Positions 34,530-43,415 of a stretch of 64,000 nt of DNA are shown one piece after another. Numbering within the stretch: the stretch's first letter is position 1; each line of letters begins with the position of its first letter. The position numbers and the translations under genes are program-made. The notes beneath the pieces are model-generated. The model saw only the letters and a list, made by a program, of their open reading frames with translations. It did no database searches and was not told the DNA's origin. The stretch is from positions 496,001 through 560,000 of the forward strand of contig CAWIWV010000001.1 in the NCBI GenBank assembly GCA_963839925.1. Reading direction: 5' to 3'. Source of the stretch: Bog-756 sp963839925 (GTDB lineage: Bacteria > Actinomycetota > Acidimicrobiia > Acidimicrobiales > RAAP-2).

Positions 34530-35248
34530 GCTATCTCGAACTTCACGACGTCTCCAAGGTCTACGGCGAAGATGCAACCGAGGTGCACGCACTCCGACGG
34601 GTCGACCTTTCGGTCGACGCCGGCTCGTTGGTCGCGGTCATGGGAGCGAGCGGCTCGGGCAAGAGCACCCTGCTGACCATCGCCGGCTCTCTCGAGGAGC
34701 CCACCAGCGGCGAAGTGCGGGTCGACGGCCATCTTCTGTCCTCGATGTCGCGCAACGGCCGGGCTCGACTACGCCGCCAGTCGATCGGCTACGTGTTCCA
34801 GGACTACAACCTGCTCGCCGGCCTGAGCGCGCTGGAGAACGTCTCCTTGCCGCTCGAGCTCGACGGGGTCGGAGCGCGCAAGGCGCAGGCGGCGGCGATG
34901 GAGTCGCTCGAGGAATTCGGGCTCGGTGATCGGGCGTCGCACTACCCCGACCAGCTTTCCGGTGGCGAGCGCCAGCGGGTCTCCATTGCTCGGGCTGTCG
35001 TCGGACAGCGCCAGCTGCTTCTTGCCGACGAACCGTCCGGCGCGCTCGACTCGACCAACGCCGAGGCCGTCATGCGCCTCATCCTCGCCGCATGTCACCG
35101 GGGCATGGCCGCGGTCGTCGTGACCCACGACGCCCAGCTCGCTTCGTGGGCCGATCGGGTGATCTTCCTGCGGGACGGTCGCATCGTCGACCAGACCCTG
35201 CCGGTCGAGGGTCCCGAACAACTCCTCGCCGACCTCCCGAACCAATGA
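34526..35248 (+). CDS. ABC transporter ATP-binding protein (LolD/MacB type)
   Basis: A 240-residue ATPase: Walker A GASGSGKST, Q-loop FQDYNLL, signature LSGGERQRVSIARA, Walker B LLLADEPSGALDS and H-loop VVTHD. The SGALD form of the D-loop and the length fit the MacB/LolD/FtsE branch, which powers mechanotransmission rather than classical transport. It is coupled to padR upstream and the permease downstream. Confidence 0.95.
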   Translation: MSYLELHDVSKVYGEDATEVHALRRVDLSVDAGSLVAVMGASGSGKSTLLTIAGSLEEPTSGEVRVDGHLLSSMSRNGRARLRRQSIGYVFQDYNLLAGLSALENVSLPLELDGVGARKAQAAAMESLEEFGLGDRASHYPDQLSGGERQRVSIARAVVGQRQLLLADEPSGALDSTNAEAVMRLILAACHRGMAAVVVTHDAQLASWADRVIFLRDGRIVDQTLPVEGPEQLLADLPNQ

Positions 35249-35282
35249 GCGCCGACGCCCAATCTGTCCGAGTGGGCCGGCT

Positions 35283-37835
35283 GTGCGGCCCACCTCGGGC
35301 GGCGTGGCCGCCCGCCGGGCGATGATCCGGTGGGCGTGGCGTCTCTTCACCCGCGAGTGGCGCCAGCAGTTGCTCATCTTGCTGTTGGTGATCGTCGCGG
35401 TGGCGGCCATCGTGCTCGGTTCGACCGTCGCAGTGAACACCCCGCCGCCGGCCGACGCCGGCTTTGGCACCGCGCAGGACATGGCCACCTTCGTCCAGAC
35501 CGGCAAGCAGTCCGATCTGCAATCTGCGAGATCGGAGATCGCGACGTTCGAGCATCGTTTCGGTCCGGTGGACGTCATCGAGAACCAATCGTTCCGGATC
35601 CCCGGTTCGACCCAGACCTACCAGCTCCGTTCCCAGGACCCCCACGGCCCCTACGGCAAGCCGATGTTGCAATTGGTTTCGGGGCACTATCCGACCGGCC
35701 CGAACCAGGTTGCCTTGACCCCCGATCTGGCCTCGGAGCTCAATCTGCGGGTCGGCGACACCTGGGCTCACAGTGGTCGGACCGTCGTCGGCATCGTGCA
35801 GAACCCACAGAGTCTGTTGGACGAGTTCGCCCTGGTCGCACCCGGTCAGGTGTCAAACCCGTCCCAGATCGTGGCCCTCTTCGACGCACACGTCGGTCAG
35901 GTCGGATCCCGACACACGGGTGGCAGGTTCGCGACGAACTCGTCGTCGCTGCCGGCCAACGTCACCACGCCCGCGTCGGTGACCAATCAGAACCTGCTGA
36001 ACCCGCAAACCGTCGTTCTCGCGGTGGCGACGATCGGCATGCTCCTGATCGCACTGGTGACGATCGGCGGCTTCACCGTGCTGGCGCAGCGCCGGCTCCG
36101 AGCGCTCGGGATGCTCGAGTCGATGGGGGCGACCGACCGCAACGTGAGGTTGGTCATCCGGGCGAACGGCTTGATCATCGGGGTGGTCGGCGCTCTGGTC
36201 GGCTTCGCCCTGGGATTGGTGGCATGGATCCTCTACCGCCCCCACAACGAACAGTCGGCGCATCACCTGATCCCGACCTTCGCCCTCCCCTGGGCGGTGA
36301 TCATCCCCGCGCTCCTCCTTGCAGTCATTGCGACGCTGTTCGCCGCCGACCGACCGGCCAGGGCGATGACCCGGGTCCCGGTGGTGTCTGCCCTGGCCGG
36401 GCGTCCCGCCCCTCCGCGCCAGATCCATCGCTCGTTGATCCCCGGTGTGATCGCGTTGGTCGTCGGTTTCGTCTTCTTCTCGCTGTCCGGTTCCGGAAAC
36501 CAGGGCGGTGGGGTCACCTGGCTGGTCCCCGGGTTCGTCGCCCTGATCATCGGGATCGTGCTCGTCTCTCCGTTCTTTCTGGCAGCGCTGGCCCGGGTGG
36601 GACGGGGGTCGCCGATCGCCGTCCGTCTTCCGCTCCGCGACCTGTCCCGATATCGGGCTCGCTCGGGTTCGGCCCTGTCGGCGATCAGCGTCGGCGTGTT
36701 GATCGCGGTGGTCATCTGTGCAGCCGCAGTCGCCCGGTACTCGAACTCGTTCGACTACGTCGGCCCCAACGTTGCCTCGAACGAGCTCGCAGTGTGGAGT
36801 CCCAACGGCCAGAACGGCAACAACCCGAACCCGGCCGCGCCGACCTCTCGGGAACTCGCAACCCAGGAGGCGGCGGTGCACTCCATCGCTTCCGCCGTCG
36901 GGGGGCACAACGTCGTCACACTCGAAAACCCTCCGGCCAACTTGCAGAACCCGAGCACCTACGGTCGCCAGTGGAACGGTCAGATCTACGTCGCGACCCC
37001 AGCACTGCTCCGCGCCTACGGGATCAACCCCTCCTCCATCCCGTCCGACGTCGACGTCCTCACCTCCCGCCCCGGTCTGTCGAGCTCGGGTGTCCAGTTG
37101 AGCTTCGGGGGAGGCGGCAAGGGTGGAAACTTCGTCATCGGACCCGGGGGCGGAGGTCCGGGTGGTCCGGGATCGGGAAACACCAACTCGTGCTCGGGCA
37201 CCTGCATCAGTCATCCGGTGGTCGAAGAGGAGAGCCGGTTGCCCATGGGCACGTCGGCCCCGAACACGGTGATCACCGAGGCAGCGTTGCAACGGGCACA
37301 CGTTGCGGGCCAGGACAGTCTCGACGGTTGGATCATCCAGTCGAACAGTCCGATCACCTCGGCGCAGATCTTGAATGCCCAGTCCATCGCTGCCACCAAC
37401 AACCTGGCCGTCGAGTCGAAGAACGACGAGCCGACCTCGGCGGAGATCGTCAACTGGGCGACCGTCTTTGCCATCGCGCTCGCCTTGGGCATCTTGGCCA
37501 TGAGCATCGGCCTCATCCGGAGCGAGACGGCGGGGGACTTGCGCACCTTGACCGCAACGGGCGCAAGCTCTCGAATCCGCCGCACGCTCACCGCGGTCAC
37601 CGCCGGCGGGCTCGCCCTGCTCGGTGCGCTCCTCGGGACGGTGGCCGCGTACGTCGGGCTCGCCGGTTGGTACCGATCGAACTCGCTGGAAGGCGGGCTC
37701 TCTGACCTCTTCGGTCACATCCCCTGGAACAACCTGTTCTTCATCGTGATCGCGATGCCGGTCGCCGCGGTCGCCGTCGGCTGGTTGTTGGCGGGCCGGG
37801 AGCCGACCGGGATCGGCGCTCGGCCGATCGAGTGA
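35283..37835 (+). CDS. FtsX/MacB-like ABC permease
   Basis: An 850-residue permease with an N-terminal helix (LLILLLVIVAVAAIVLGSTV), a long extracytoplasmic region, helices around residues 240-380 and 490-520, a Gly-rich loop with four closely spaced cysteines near 640, and a final helix group. The FtsX-like segments GMLESMGATDRNVRLVI and RTLTATGASSRIRRTLT appear in both halves. The start is uncertain: GTG 35283 or ATG 35322. The usual overlap start, ATG 35245 inside the ATPase stop, opens a short different frame, so a small indel between 35245 and 35285 is possible. Confidence 0.85.
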   Translation: MRPTSGGVAARRAMIRWAWRLFTREWRQQLLILLLVIVAVAAIVLGSTVAVNTPPPADAGFGTAQDMATFVQTGKQSDLQSARSEIATFEHRFGPVDVIENQSFRIPGSTQTYQLRSQDPHGPYGKPMLQLVSGHYPTGPNQVALTPDLASELNLRVGDTWAHSGRTVVGIVQNPQSLLDEFALVAPGQVSNPSQIVALFDAHVGQVGSRHTGGRFATNSSSLPANVTTPASVTNQNLLNPQTVVLAVATIGMLLIALVTIGGFTVLAQRRLRALGMLESMGATDRNVRLVIRANGLIIGVVGALVGFALGLVAWILYRPHNEQSAHHLIPTFALPWAVIIPALLLAVIATLFAADRPARAMTRVPVVSALAGRPAPPRQIHRSLIPGVIALVVGFVFFSLSGSGNQGGGVTWLVPGFVALIIGIVLVSPFFLAALARVGRGSPIAVRLPLRDLSRYRARSGSALSAISVGVLIAVVICAAAVARYSNSFDYVGPNVASNELAVWSPNGQNGNNPNPAAPTSRELATQEAAVHSIASAVGGHNVVTLENPPANLQNPSTYGRQWNGQIYVATPALLRAYGINPSSIPSDVDVLTSRPGLSSSGVQLSFGGGGKGGNFVIGPGGGGPGGPGSGNTNSCSGTCISHPVVEEESRLPMGTSAPNTVITEAALQRAHVAGQDSLDGWIIQSNSPITSAQILNAQSIAATNNLAVESKNDEPTSAEIVNWATVFAIALALGILAMSIGLIRSETAGDLRTLTATGASSRIRRTLTAVTAGGLALLGALLGTVAAYVGLAGWYRSNSLEGGLSDLFGHIPWNNLFFIVIAMPVAAVAVGWLLAGREPTGIGARPIE

Positions 37836-37934
37836 ATTCTTGGTGAACCGCCCGGGGCGATGATCCGTTGGCCACTCCCGCACGTATCTCCTCTCGGAAG
37901 GCAGAGAGCCTTCGTCGAGAGGTGAGGTGACCAG

Positions 37935-38395
37935 GTGTACGACGCGGAACGTGACGGAATGCTGCACTCGCAGCATCGGAGAGGGATGCGGCTGGCAAGG
38001 GTCGCCGCGGGAGTCGTGGCACTCGGGGCTGCGACGCCGCGGTTCCGCTCGCATCGGCGCAGGCGACGACCAGCAAGTCGGAGGCGGTCGTGAAGGTGGT
38101 CACCCGCGGCCACTTCGGCAAGATGCTTGCCACGGTGAAGGGAGCCAGCCTCTATACGACCGGATCTTCCTGCACCGGGCAGTGCCTGAAGGTTTGGCCT
38201 CCTCTGCTCATGGCGAGCGGCAAGACGATGCCGACCGGGGCGACCGGACTTTCGACGGTGAAGATCACCATCGGCACGAAGCATGACCTGCAGGTCACCT
38301 ACAAGGGCAAGCGGCTCTATACCTTCGAAAGCGACTCCGGCAGCAGCGTCAACGGCAACAACGTCGGAGGCTTCAAGGTGGCCGAAGTCGGCTGA
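37935..38395 (+). pseudogene. Secreted PF03640-type repeat protein with frameshifted signal peptide
   Basis: The mature domain is typical of the PF03640/COG4315 secreted proteins: GHFGKMLATVKGASLYTTG, CTGQCLKVWPPLL and VTYKGKRLYTFESDSG. The frame holding a start (GTG 37935 after AGGTGAGG, or ATG 37986) encodes MRLARVAAGVVALGAAT and then runs out. The mature part resumes as AAVPLASAQATTSKSE in the next frame. Adding one base near 38035 would give a normal signal peptide with an ASAQA-type cleavage site. Thus one base is missing, by mutation or sequencing error. Confidence 0.75.
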
Positions 38396-38448
38396 GCAGT
38401 TTCGTTCGGATTCGAAGAGGGACTGGCTGTTCGCCCGGCTGCGGCGGT

Positions 38449-39168
38449 TCAGCTGAAGTCAGCCCTGGCGACAGCCTTTCCCTCCGAGTCCAACACGGTG
38501 AGCTTCTCGACCGACGATGCGGGCACCGGCAGCTGCGCACCCCACGAGGTGTGCGTGCCGCTCGTCGGAAAGTGACCGACGAGGAGGTCGTGACCGTCGG
38601 ACAGCGCCACCCGGCAGGTGACCGTCCCGGCGCCTGGGGGAGCATCCATGGTCAGCATCACCCAGGCGTGCGAACCGGAGGTGATCAGCACCTTCCCGAT
38701 CTTCTCCCCGGCATGCCCTATCTGGCCGGGCCGGACAGTGGACAACAGAGAAGCCGACGCACCGTGGGCATAGGGCGCAGCCGACTCCGGTGGGGTCGAG
38801 TGATGAGACCCCACCACCTCGCCGACTCCGAAGCCGAGGCCGATCACGATCACCGCCGCGGCGGCAGCGATCCACGCCGGCCGGCGCCAGCGGGCATGCA
38901 GCGGCGTGGGCACTTCTGCTCGGTCTTCTCCGAAGGCGGCGACCGTCCGGTCGGCGAACCCTTCAGGGGGCGAGTCCACCCGGACCAGCTCGGTGAGTCC
39001 GTCGACGGCCGCGCAGAGCCGCTCGAGCTCCTGCGCGCACTCCTCGCAGGTGCTCACGTGCGCCACCACCCGGGCCCGCTCCTCACCGGTGAGGACGCCG
39101 AGGGCCAACTCGGCCAGGTCGTCGCGGGCGGCCTCGCAGCCCATGTCCTTCGGTGCCCGTGCTTGCAT
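38449..39168 (-). CDS. RskA-like zinc-finger anti-sigma factor
   Basis: A 239-residue single-pass membrane protein. The N-terminal cytoplasmic zinc-finger is HVSTCEECAQELE (H-x3-C-x2-C), the helix is WIAAAAAVIVIGLGFGVG near residue 100, and an extracytoplasmic RskA-like domain follows. It sequesters the sigma factor encoded immediately upstream; the ATG overlaps that gene's stop by four bases, the usual coupling. Release presumably follows proteolysis of the outer domain. It converges on the PF03640 gene. Confidence 0.9.
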   Translation of the reverse strand: MQARAPKDMGCEAARDDLAELALGVLTGEERARVVAHVSTCEECAQELERLCAAVDGLTELVRVDSPPEGFADRTVAAFGEDRAEVPTPLHARWRRPAWIAAAAAVIVIGLGFGVGEVVGSHHSTPPESAAPYAHGASASLLSTVRPGQIGHAGEKIGKVLITSGSHAWVMLTMDAPPGAGTVTCRVALSDGHDLLVGHFPTSGTHTSWGAQLPVPASSVEKLTVLDSEGKAVARADFS

Positions 39169-39743
39169 CAGCCCTCCTCCTTTTGGAGGGTGTCGCGGAC
39201 CTTGGCCAGTCCCAGCCGGATCCTGCTCTTCGCGGTCCCGATCGGGATGGCCTCCTCGTCGGCGATCTCCGCCGCGCTGCGCCCGTAGAAGGCGGAGAGG
39301 ACCAGCGCACGTCGCTGGTCCGGGGGGAGGTGCTCGAGTGCGCGGCGCACCCTCGCCAACTCGTGGGCGCGCACGCCGGCGTCTTCGACGCTCTCGCCGA
39401 CGGGTGCCGAGTTCCACACCGCGTCGTCGGGCTCGACCGGGACGGCACGGCGCAGACGGAGCGCGTCGATGGCCAGTCGGCGGGTGATGGTCGACAGCCA
39501 CCGGGTCGCATCCGCGCGACGACCGTCGAACACGCTGGCATGCCGCCAGGCCCGGAGGAATGCCTCCTGCGCGACATCGGCCGCGGTCGCCCGATCGTGG
39601 GTGATGACGAGTGCGATGCCGTAGACCCGACGCTGGTGGCGCTCGACGAACACCCGTCCGGCCTGCTCGTCGCCGCCGGCCATTCCGGCGAGCAGCGCTT
39701 CGTCGGAGACCGAGCTCCACATCTGGTTGAGCGTCGTTGGCAT
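39168..39743 (-). CDS. ECF-family RNA polymerase sigma factor
   Basis: A 191-residue sigma-70 family protein with region 2 (RHQRRVYGIALVITHDRATA, DVAQEAFLRAWRHASVF) and region 4 (LEHLPPDQRRALVLSAFYG, SAAEIADEEAIPIGTAKSRI). It matches the length of SigK/SigL-type ECF factors. Its gene overlaps the anti-sigma gene and follows a co-oriented set of membrane and secreted protein genes, which are candidate regulon members. No convincing leaderless -10 is seen. Confidence 0.93.
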   Translation of the reverse strand: MPTTLNQMWSSVSDEALLAGMAGGDEQAGRVFVERHQRRVYGIALVITHDRATAADVAQEAFLRAWRHASVFDGRRADATRWLSTITRRLAIDALRLRRAVPVEPDDAVWNSAPVGESVEDAGVRAHELARVRRALEHLPPDQRRALVLSAFYGRSAAEIADEEAIPIGTAKSRIRLGLAKVRDTLQKEEG

Positions 39744-39811
39744 CGATGCGATTCGGTCCTCGTGAGCGGACTCCACCGGTCCTGAGTTTGGCACGGACAG
39801 GGGGAGCCGGC

Positions 39812-40333
39812 TCATCGGAGGGTCGCAGGCTCGAGGGCATGGCGGGTCAACAGCGCGTCCAGCGCAAACCGCCCCGGGCCCTGCAACGCGACGACCAGGG
39901 CCAGCACCGCCAGGGCGACGTTCAGCTCGTAGCCCGAACCTGCAGCGCTCGACTCGAACCCCTGGCTGAAGGTGACGGTAGCCATGGCGATGACCATGTC
40001 GCCGACCAGGGCCAGACCGGCCAGGCGGGAGAGGATCCCGAGGCCGATGGCGATGCCGCCGAAGAACTCGACGACCCCGTTGAGGACTGCGAACAGCATC
40101 CCGGGGTGGAGGTGGGCAGTCGAGGCGAAGAAGACCGCGGTCCGATGCAGTCCGACGCCGCCGAACGCTCCGAACAACGTTCCCGCTCCGTGGTAGATGA
40201 AGATCCAGGCGAGGCCGAGTCGTGCGGCCAGCAGCGAGACGTCCTGGAGGGGCAGCGAGTCGCGCCACTCCTTGAACCGTCGAATCGGGGTATCGATCGT
40301 GTCGGGGGCTGGGACAGTGGTCATTGTGGTCAT
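39812..40333 (-). CDS. DoxX-family membrane protein
   Basis: A 173-residue protein with four helices: ARLGLAWIFIYHGAGTLFGA, LFAVLNGVVEFFGGIAIGLG, LAGLALVGDMVIAMATV and NVALAVLALVVALQGPG. DoxX relatives include the small subunit of thiosulfate:quinone oxidoreductase and catechol-oxidising or quinone-linked membrane proteins. The ATG begins one base after the stop of the fatty-acid hydroxylase gene, so both are made together. Confidence 0.9.
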   Translation of the reverse strand: MTTMTTVPAPDTIDTPIRRFKEWRDSLPLQDVSLLAARLGLAWIFIYHGAGTLFGAFGGVGLHRTAVFFASTAHLHPGMLFAVLNGVVEFFGGIAIGLGILSRLAGLALVGDMVIAMATVTFSQGFESSAAGSGYELNVALAVLALVVALQGPGRFALDALLTRHALEPATLR

Positions 40334-40334
40334 C

Positions 40335-41315
40335 TCATCGTTCCAATGCAGTCGAGCGACGGAAGGGTTGGGCAAGTTGTGCCATCAGCGCCTGCGGCAC
40401 CTCCAGCCAGCCTCCCGTCTGTTCCACGGTCACCGGCCGATTCAACAGGCCGGTCTTGATCAATTCGCCTTTGATGGGAAATTCCGCGCGTCCGGCGAGT
40501 CGATCCCAGCAGACGAGGACGAACCCGAGATTGACCGCCTGATCGTCGGCCGGAAGGTCCCGGGCGTGGTGCACCCGGTGGTAGGCGGGACTCACCAGCA
40601 CCCGACCGAGCGGCCCGAACGTCCAACGGAGGTTGGCGTGGGGGAGGGTCACCAGACATCCGTAGGCGATCACCGCACCGGCTGGGACCAGACCCCCGGC
40701 ACCGAGCAGCAGCGCGGGGAACAACGACACCAGGTACACCGAGTGGATGAGCGGGTGGGTCCGGAAGGTGGTGAAGACCCCCATCTCCTCCTGAGAGTGG
40801 TGCAGGGCATGGAGCCGCCAGAGCGACTGCCACCGGTGGTTGGCCCAATGGGCGAACCAGTTCAACCCGTCGACGGCAACAAGGATGACCGCGACCAGCA
40901 CCACTCGCTCGCCGAGGTCAACCCGGTCGAGGGAGAGTGCCGGCGCGTAACGCCGGACCTCCACTGCCATGCCGGTCTGGACGACGGTGAGGACGGGAGC
41001 GACCAACACCGCGAACAGCGCCAGATAGCAGGCGTCGACCAGGTGGCCGCGGGCGAGCAGCGGTCGCCGCTCGGCCGGCCACCGCCGCTCGCAGAGCACC
41101 AGGACGGCGACAACCGCGAACAGTGCGGGACCGACCATCTGTCCGCGCGCGGTGCTGATCGCCGCTCCCAGGCTTCCCGCGGCGATCAGGGCGTGCAGTC
41201 CGGCGAAGCCGAGCAGCACGGTCAACACGGAGACCGACAAGACGATGGACCACGGAACCAGCCCTGCCGCGCGGCGCGTCCCGAACGAGCGTCGTGGGGT
41301 GATCAGGGCGGTCAG
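40335..41315 (-). CDS. Sterol desaturase/fatty-acid hydroxylase family protein
   Basis: About 326 residues with several helices and the diiron histidine cluster: HWANH, LHALHHS, HANL and YHRVHH. The family hydroxylates or desaturates sterols, fatty acids or carotenoids at the membrane. No good ATG, GTG or TTG start lies near the N-terminus. CTG 41315 overlaps the upstream stop as CTGA, mimicking the coupling seen elsewhere, while the first ordinary start is TTG 41240, inside the first helix. The start is therefore uncertain. Confidence 0.8.
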   Translation of the reverse strand: MTALITPRRSFGTRRAAGLVPWSIVLSVSVLTVLLGFAGLHALIAAGSLGAAISTARGQMVGPALFAVVAVLVLCERRWPAERRPLLARGHLVDACYLALFAVLVAPVLTVVQTGMAVEVRRYAPALSLDRVDLGERVVLVAVILVAVDGLNWFAHWANHRWQSLWRLHALHHSQEEMGVFTTFRTHPLIHSVYLVSLFPALLLGAGGLVPAGAVIAYGCLVTLPHANLRWTFGPLGRVLVSPAYHRVHHARDLPADDQAVNLGFVLVCWDRLAGRAEFPIKGELIKTGLLNRPVTVEQTGGWLEVPQALMAQLAQPFRRSTALER

Positions 41316-42052
41316 TACGACACACCTCCGCCACCGGTCGAGGGAGCCTTCGGCTTCGTGGTCGATGCGGGCGCGCTGGTCGTCGGCGTGGTCGCCGGAC
41401 TGGTGGCGGGTGTCGTCGCGGCTGTGGCCGGCGTGGTCGGTGCGGTCGATCCCGTCGATGCAGCCGCGTTGTTGTGGGTCATGATCGGCTGCGGCGTGGC
41501 AGTCGGATGCGCGGGATCCACCACCCACCACTGGCCCCAGGTGTCCTTGATGTTGCCGTTGACCTCACCGGGCGCATGGTCACCGACGAAGAGGTAGAGC
41601 GGGATCCCCTGGTAGGTCAACTGCAGCTTTCCGTTGGACCGACGGATGGTGCCGAGGCCGGACACGCCTCTGCCGACCGGGGTGGTCTGACCGGTGGCGA
41701 GGACCGCCGGTGGCCAGGCCACGGCACAGGCCCCGGAGCAGACGCTCTTGTTGGTCGGGTCGGCGGTGAGTCGGTAGAGCGTGTCCTTGTTCGACAGGGT
41801 GAGGATCGGACCCCAGGTCGCCGAGTCGGTGATCGTAACGACGGTCTGGTTGCCCGACTTGCTTGCGGTCTGGGCGGCCGCCGGCTTGCTTGTCGTGGTG
41901 GCACTGGTCGAGCTTCCCGAGCAGGCGGCCAAGCTCACCGCGAGGCCGACCGCGCAAGCGACTGCGATGGTTCTGGCCGAGGCGAATCGCCGCGAAGCGC
42001 CCTGCGTCACGACGTCAGCGGATCGTTTGGTTCCTTCGGATGAGTTGGTCAT
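41312..42052 (-). CDS. PF03640-type secreted lipoprotein
   Basis: A 246-residue protein with a lipoprotein signal peptide (AVACAVGLAVSLAACSGSS, lipobox LAAC) and two PF03640/COG4315-like units: TLSNKDTLYRLTADPTN with CSGACAVAWPPAVL, and LQLTYQGIPLYLFVGDHAPG with NIKDTWGQWWVVDP. The C-terminus is a Thr/Ala/Pro-rich tail of about 60 residues, probably a wall-spanning linker. It is the same family as the gene at 37935, at the other end of the cluster. A role in extracellular redox has been suggested for the family but not shown. Confidence 0.85.
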   Translation of the reverse strand: MTNSSEGTKRSADVVTQGASRRFASARTIAVACAVGLAVSLAACSGSSTSATTTSKPAAAQTASKSGNQTVVTITDSATWGPILTLSNKDTLYRLTADPTNKSVCSGACAVAWPPAVLATGQTTPVGRGVSGLGTIRRSNGKLQLTYQGIPLYLFVGDHAPGEVNGNIKDTWGQWWVVDPAHPTATPQPIMTHNNAAASTGSTAPTTPATAATTPATSPATTPTTSAPASTTKPKAPSTGGGGVSY

Positions 42053-42088
42053 ACCGTGCACTACGGCCGAGAGCGGTCGGGGGATCAC

Positions 42089-43415
42089 TCATCGGACCAG
42101 CGTCGGCAGCAGGTCACGCAGTCGCACACGACTGCCGGTCCGCAACACCGCGGTCCGGTAGACCCGTGCGGCGACGTTCGCCACCCCGACCGTGCAGACG
42201 ATGCTGATCGACACGGACAGCGCGAACTCCCACCAGGTCGCCTCCCCGAAGCCGACCAACACCGGCATTGCGAACGGTGCGGTCGGAGGCAGGTAGGCGA
42301 GCACCTTCACCAGAAGGGAGACACTGCCCGAGCTCGCCCCGATCAGGGAGGCGATGTAGCCGAAGATGAGTGGTGCGCTCAGTGGGAGGGCCAGGCTCTG
42401 CACTTGGTCCTGACGTTCGGCGAGCGAACCTGCCGCTGCGTACACCCAGCTGTAGAAGGCGTAGCCGAGGACCAGCCAGACGACGATGGCACCGACGACG
42501 AGCGGAGCGGCTCCCTGGACGAGGCTCGACCCCAGTATCTCGGCCAACACCAGCGCGAAGGCGAAGAGGAGCACCGCTTGGGCCAAGGCGACCGCTCCGA
42601 TGCCTGCGACCTTTCCCGCGAGGAGCTGGGTCGGACGGAGGGTTGCGAGGAGGACTTCGACCACCCGGCTCGCCTTCTCCTCCATGACCCCCATCAGTGT
42701 CCAGGTGAGGTACTGGGTGAGCACGATGAAGATGAGGATGATCCCGATCAGCGCGGTCGCCTCGGCGGTCGAGTGGGCCTTGTGGGCGGGCTTGATGCTC
42801 TCGATCGGCAGCGGCTTGGCGCTTGCCACCGCGGCCTCTTGCTTGGGGGTGAGCCCGGCTTCGGCGAACGCCTGTTGCACACCGAGGACCTCTGACACCG
42901 ACCGTACGTAGCGGGCACCGGCGGAGGTGTCGGAGCTCGAGACCGGGTTCTCCACCACGATCTTCTCTGCCCCGTCCACCACCATGTCCAGCTGACCGGA
43001 GCCGAGCTGCGCCGCGTCCCGTCGCCAGATCGGGCAGCACGACGACGTCGACGGGGAGCCCGACGGTCTTGGCGAGGGTGTGCAGCTCGTGCACGATCGC
43101 CGGCGGGGTCGCGACCACGCCGACCTTCTGGGTGGTGACCGACCCGCTGTGGATGGTCGGGATGGCGACCGCGGCGGCGACGACGGCGAAGAGGACGATC
43201 GTGACGCCCCGGAACACCCGTCCGCGCAGCCGTTCACGGATCTCCCGTCCTGCGACGATCCCGGTTTCGCCGAACACTCGCCGATCATCCGATCCTGCCC
43301 TCGGCGACCTGGCGATCGATGACTTGTCCCCTTCTTTGCTCCGACGTCGCCGGCGTCGGGCGAATCGGATCACCGTGGCGAGGGCCAGGGCGACGATGAT
43401 CACCACGAACTTCAC
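42089..43415 (-). pseudogene. NatB-type ABC-2 permease split by a +1 frameshift
   Basis: The first part, from GTG 43415 (overlapping the ATPase stop as GTGA), runs through a basic cytoplasmic segment, RIRERLRGRVF-like GREIRERLRGRVFRGV, a helix and the start of the outer domain (VVVLPDLA). The next frame continues with RDAAQLGSGQLDMVVDG and five or six helices, including YLTWTLMGVMEEKASRVVEV, the hallmark of NatB/YhaP permeases. Removing one base near 43022 joins them as PDLA-RDAAQL. The repaired protein would be about 441 residues. Confidence 0.88.
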
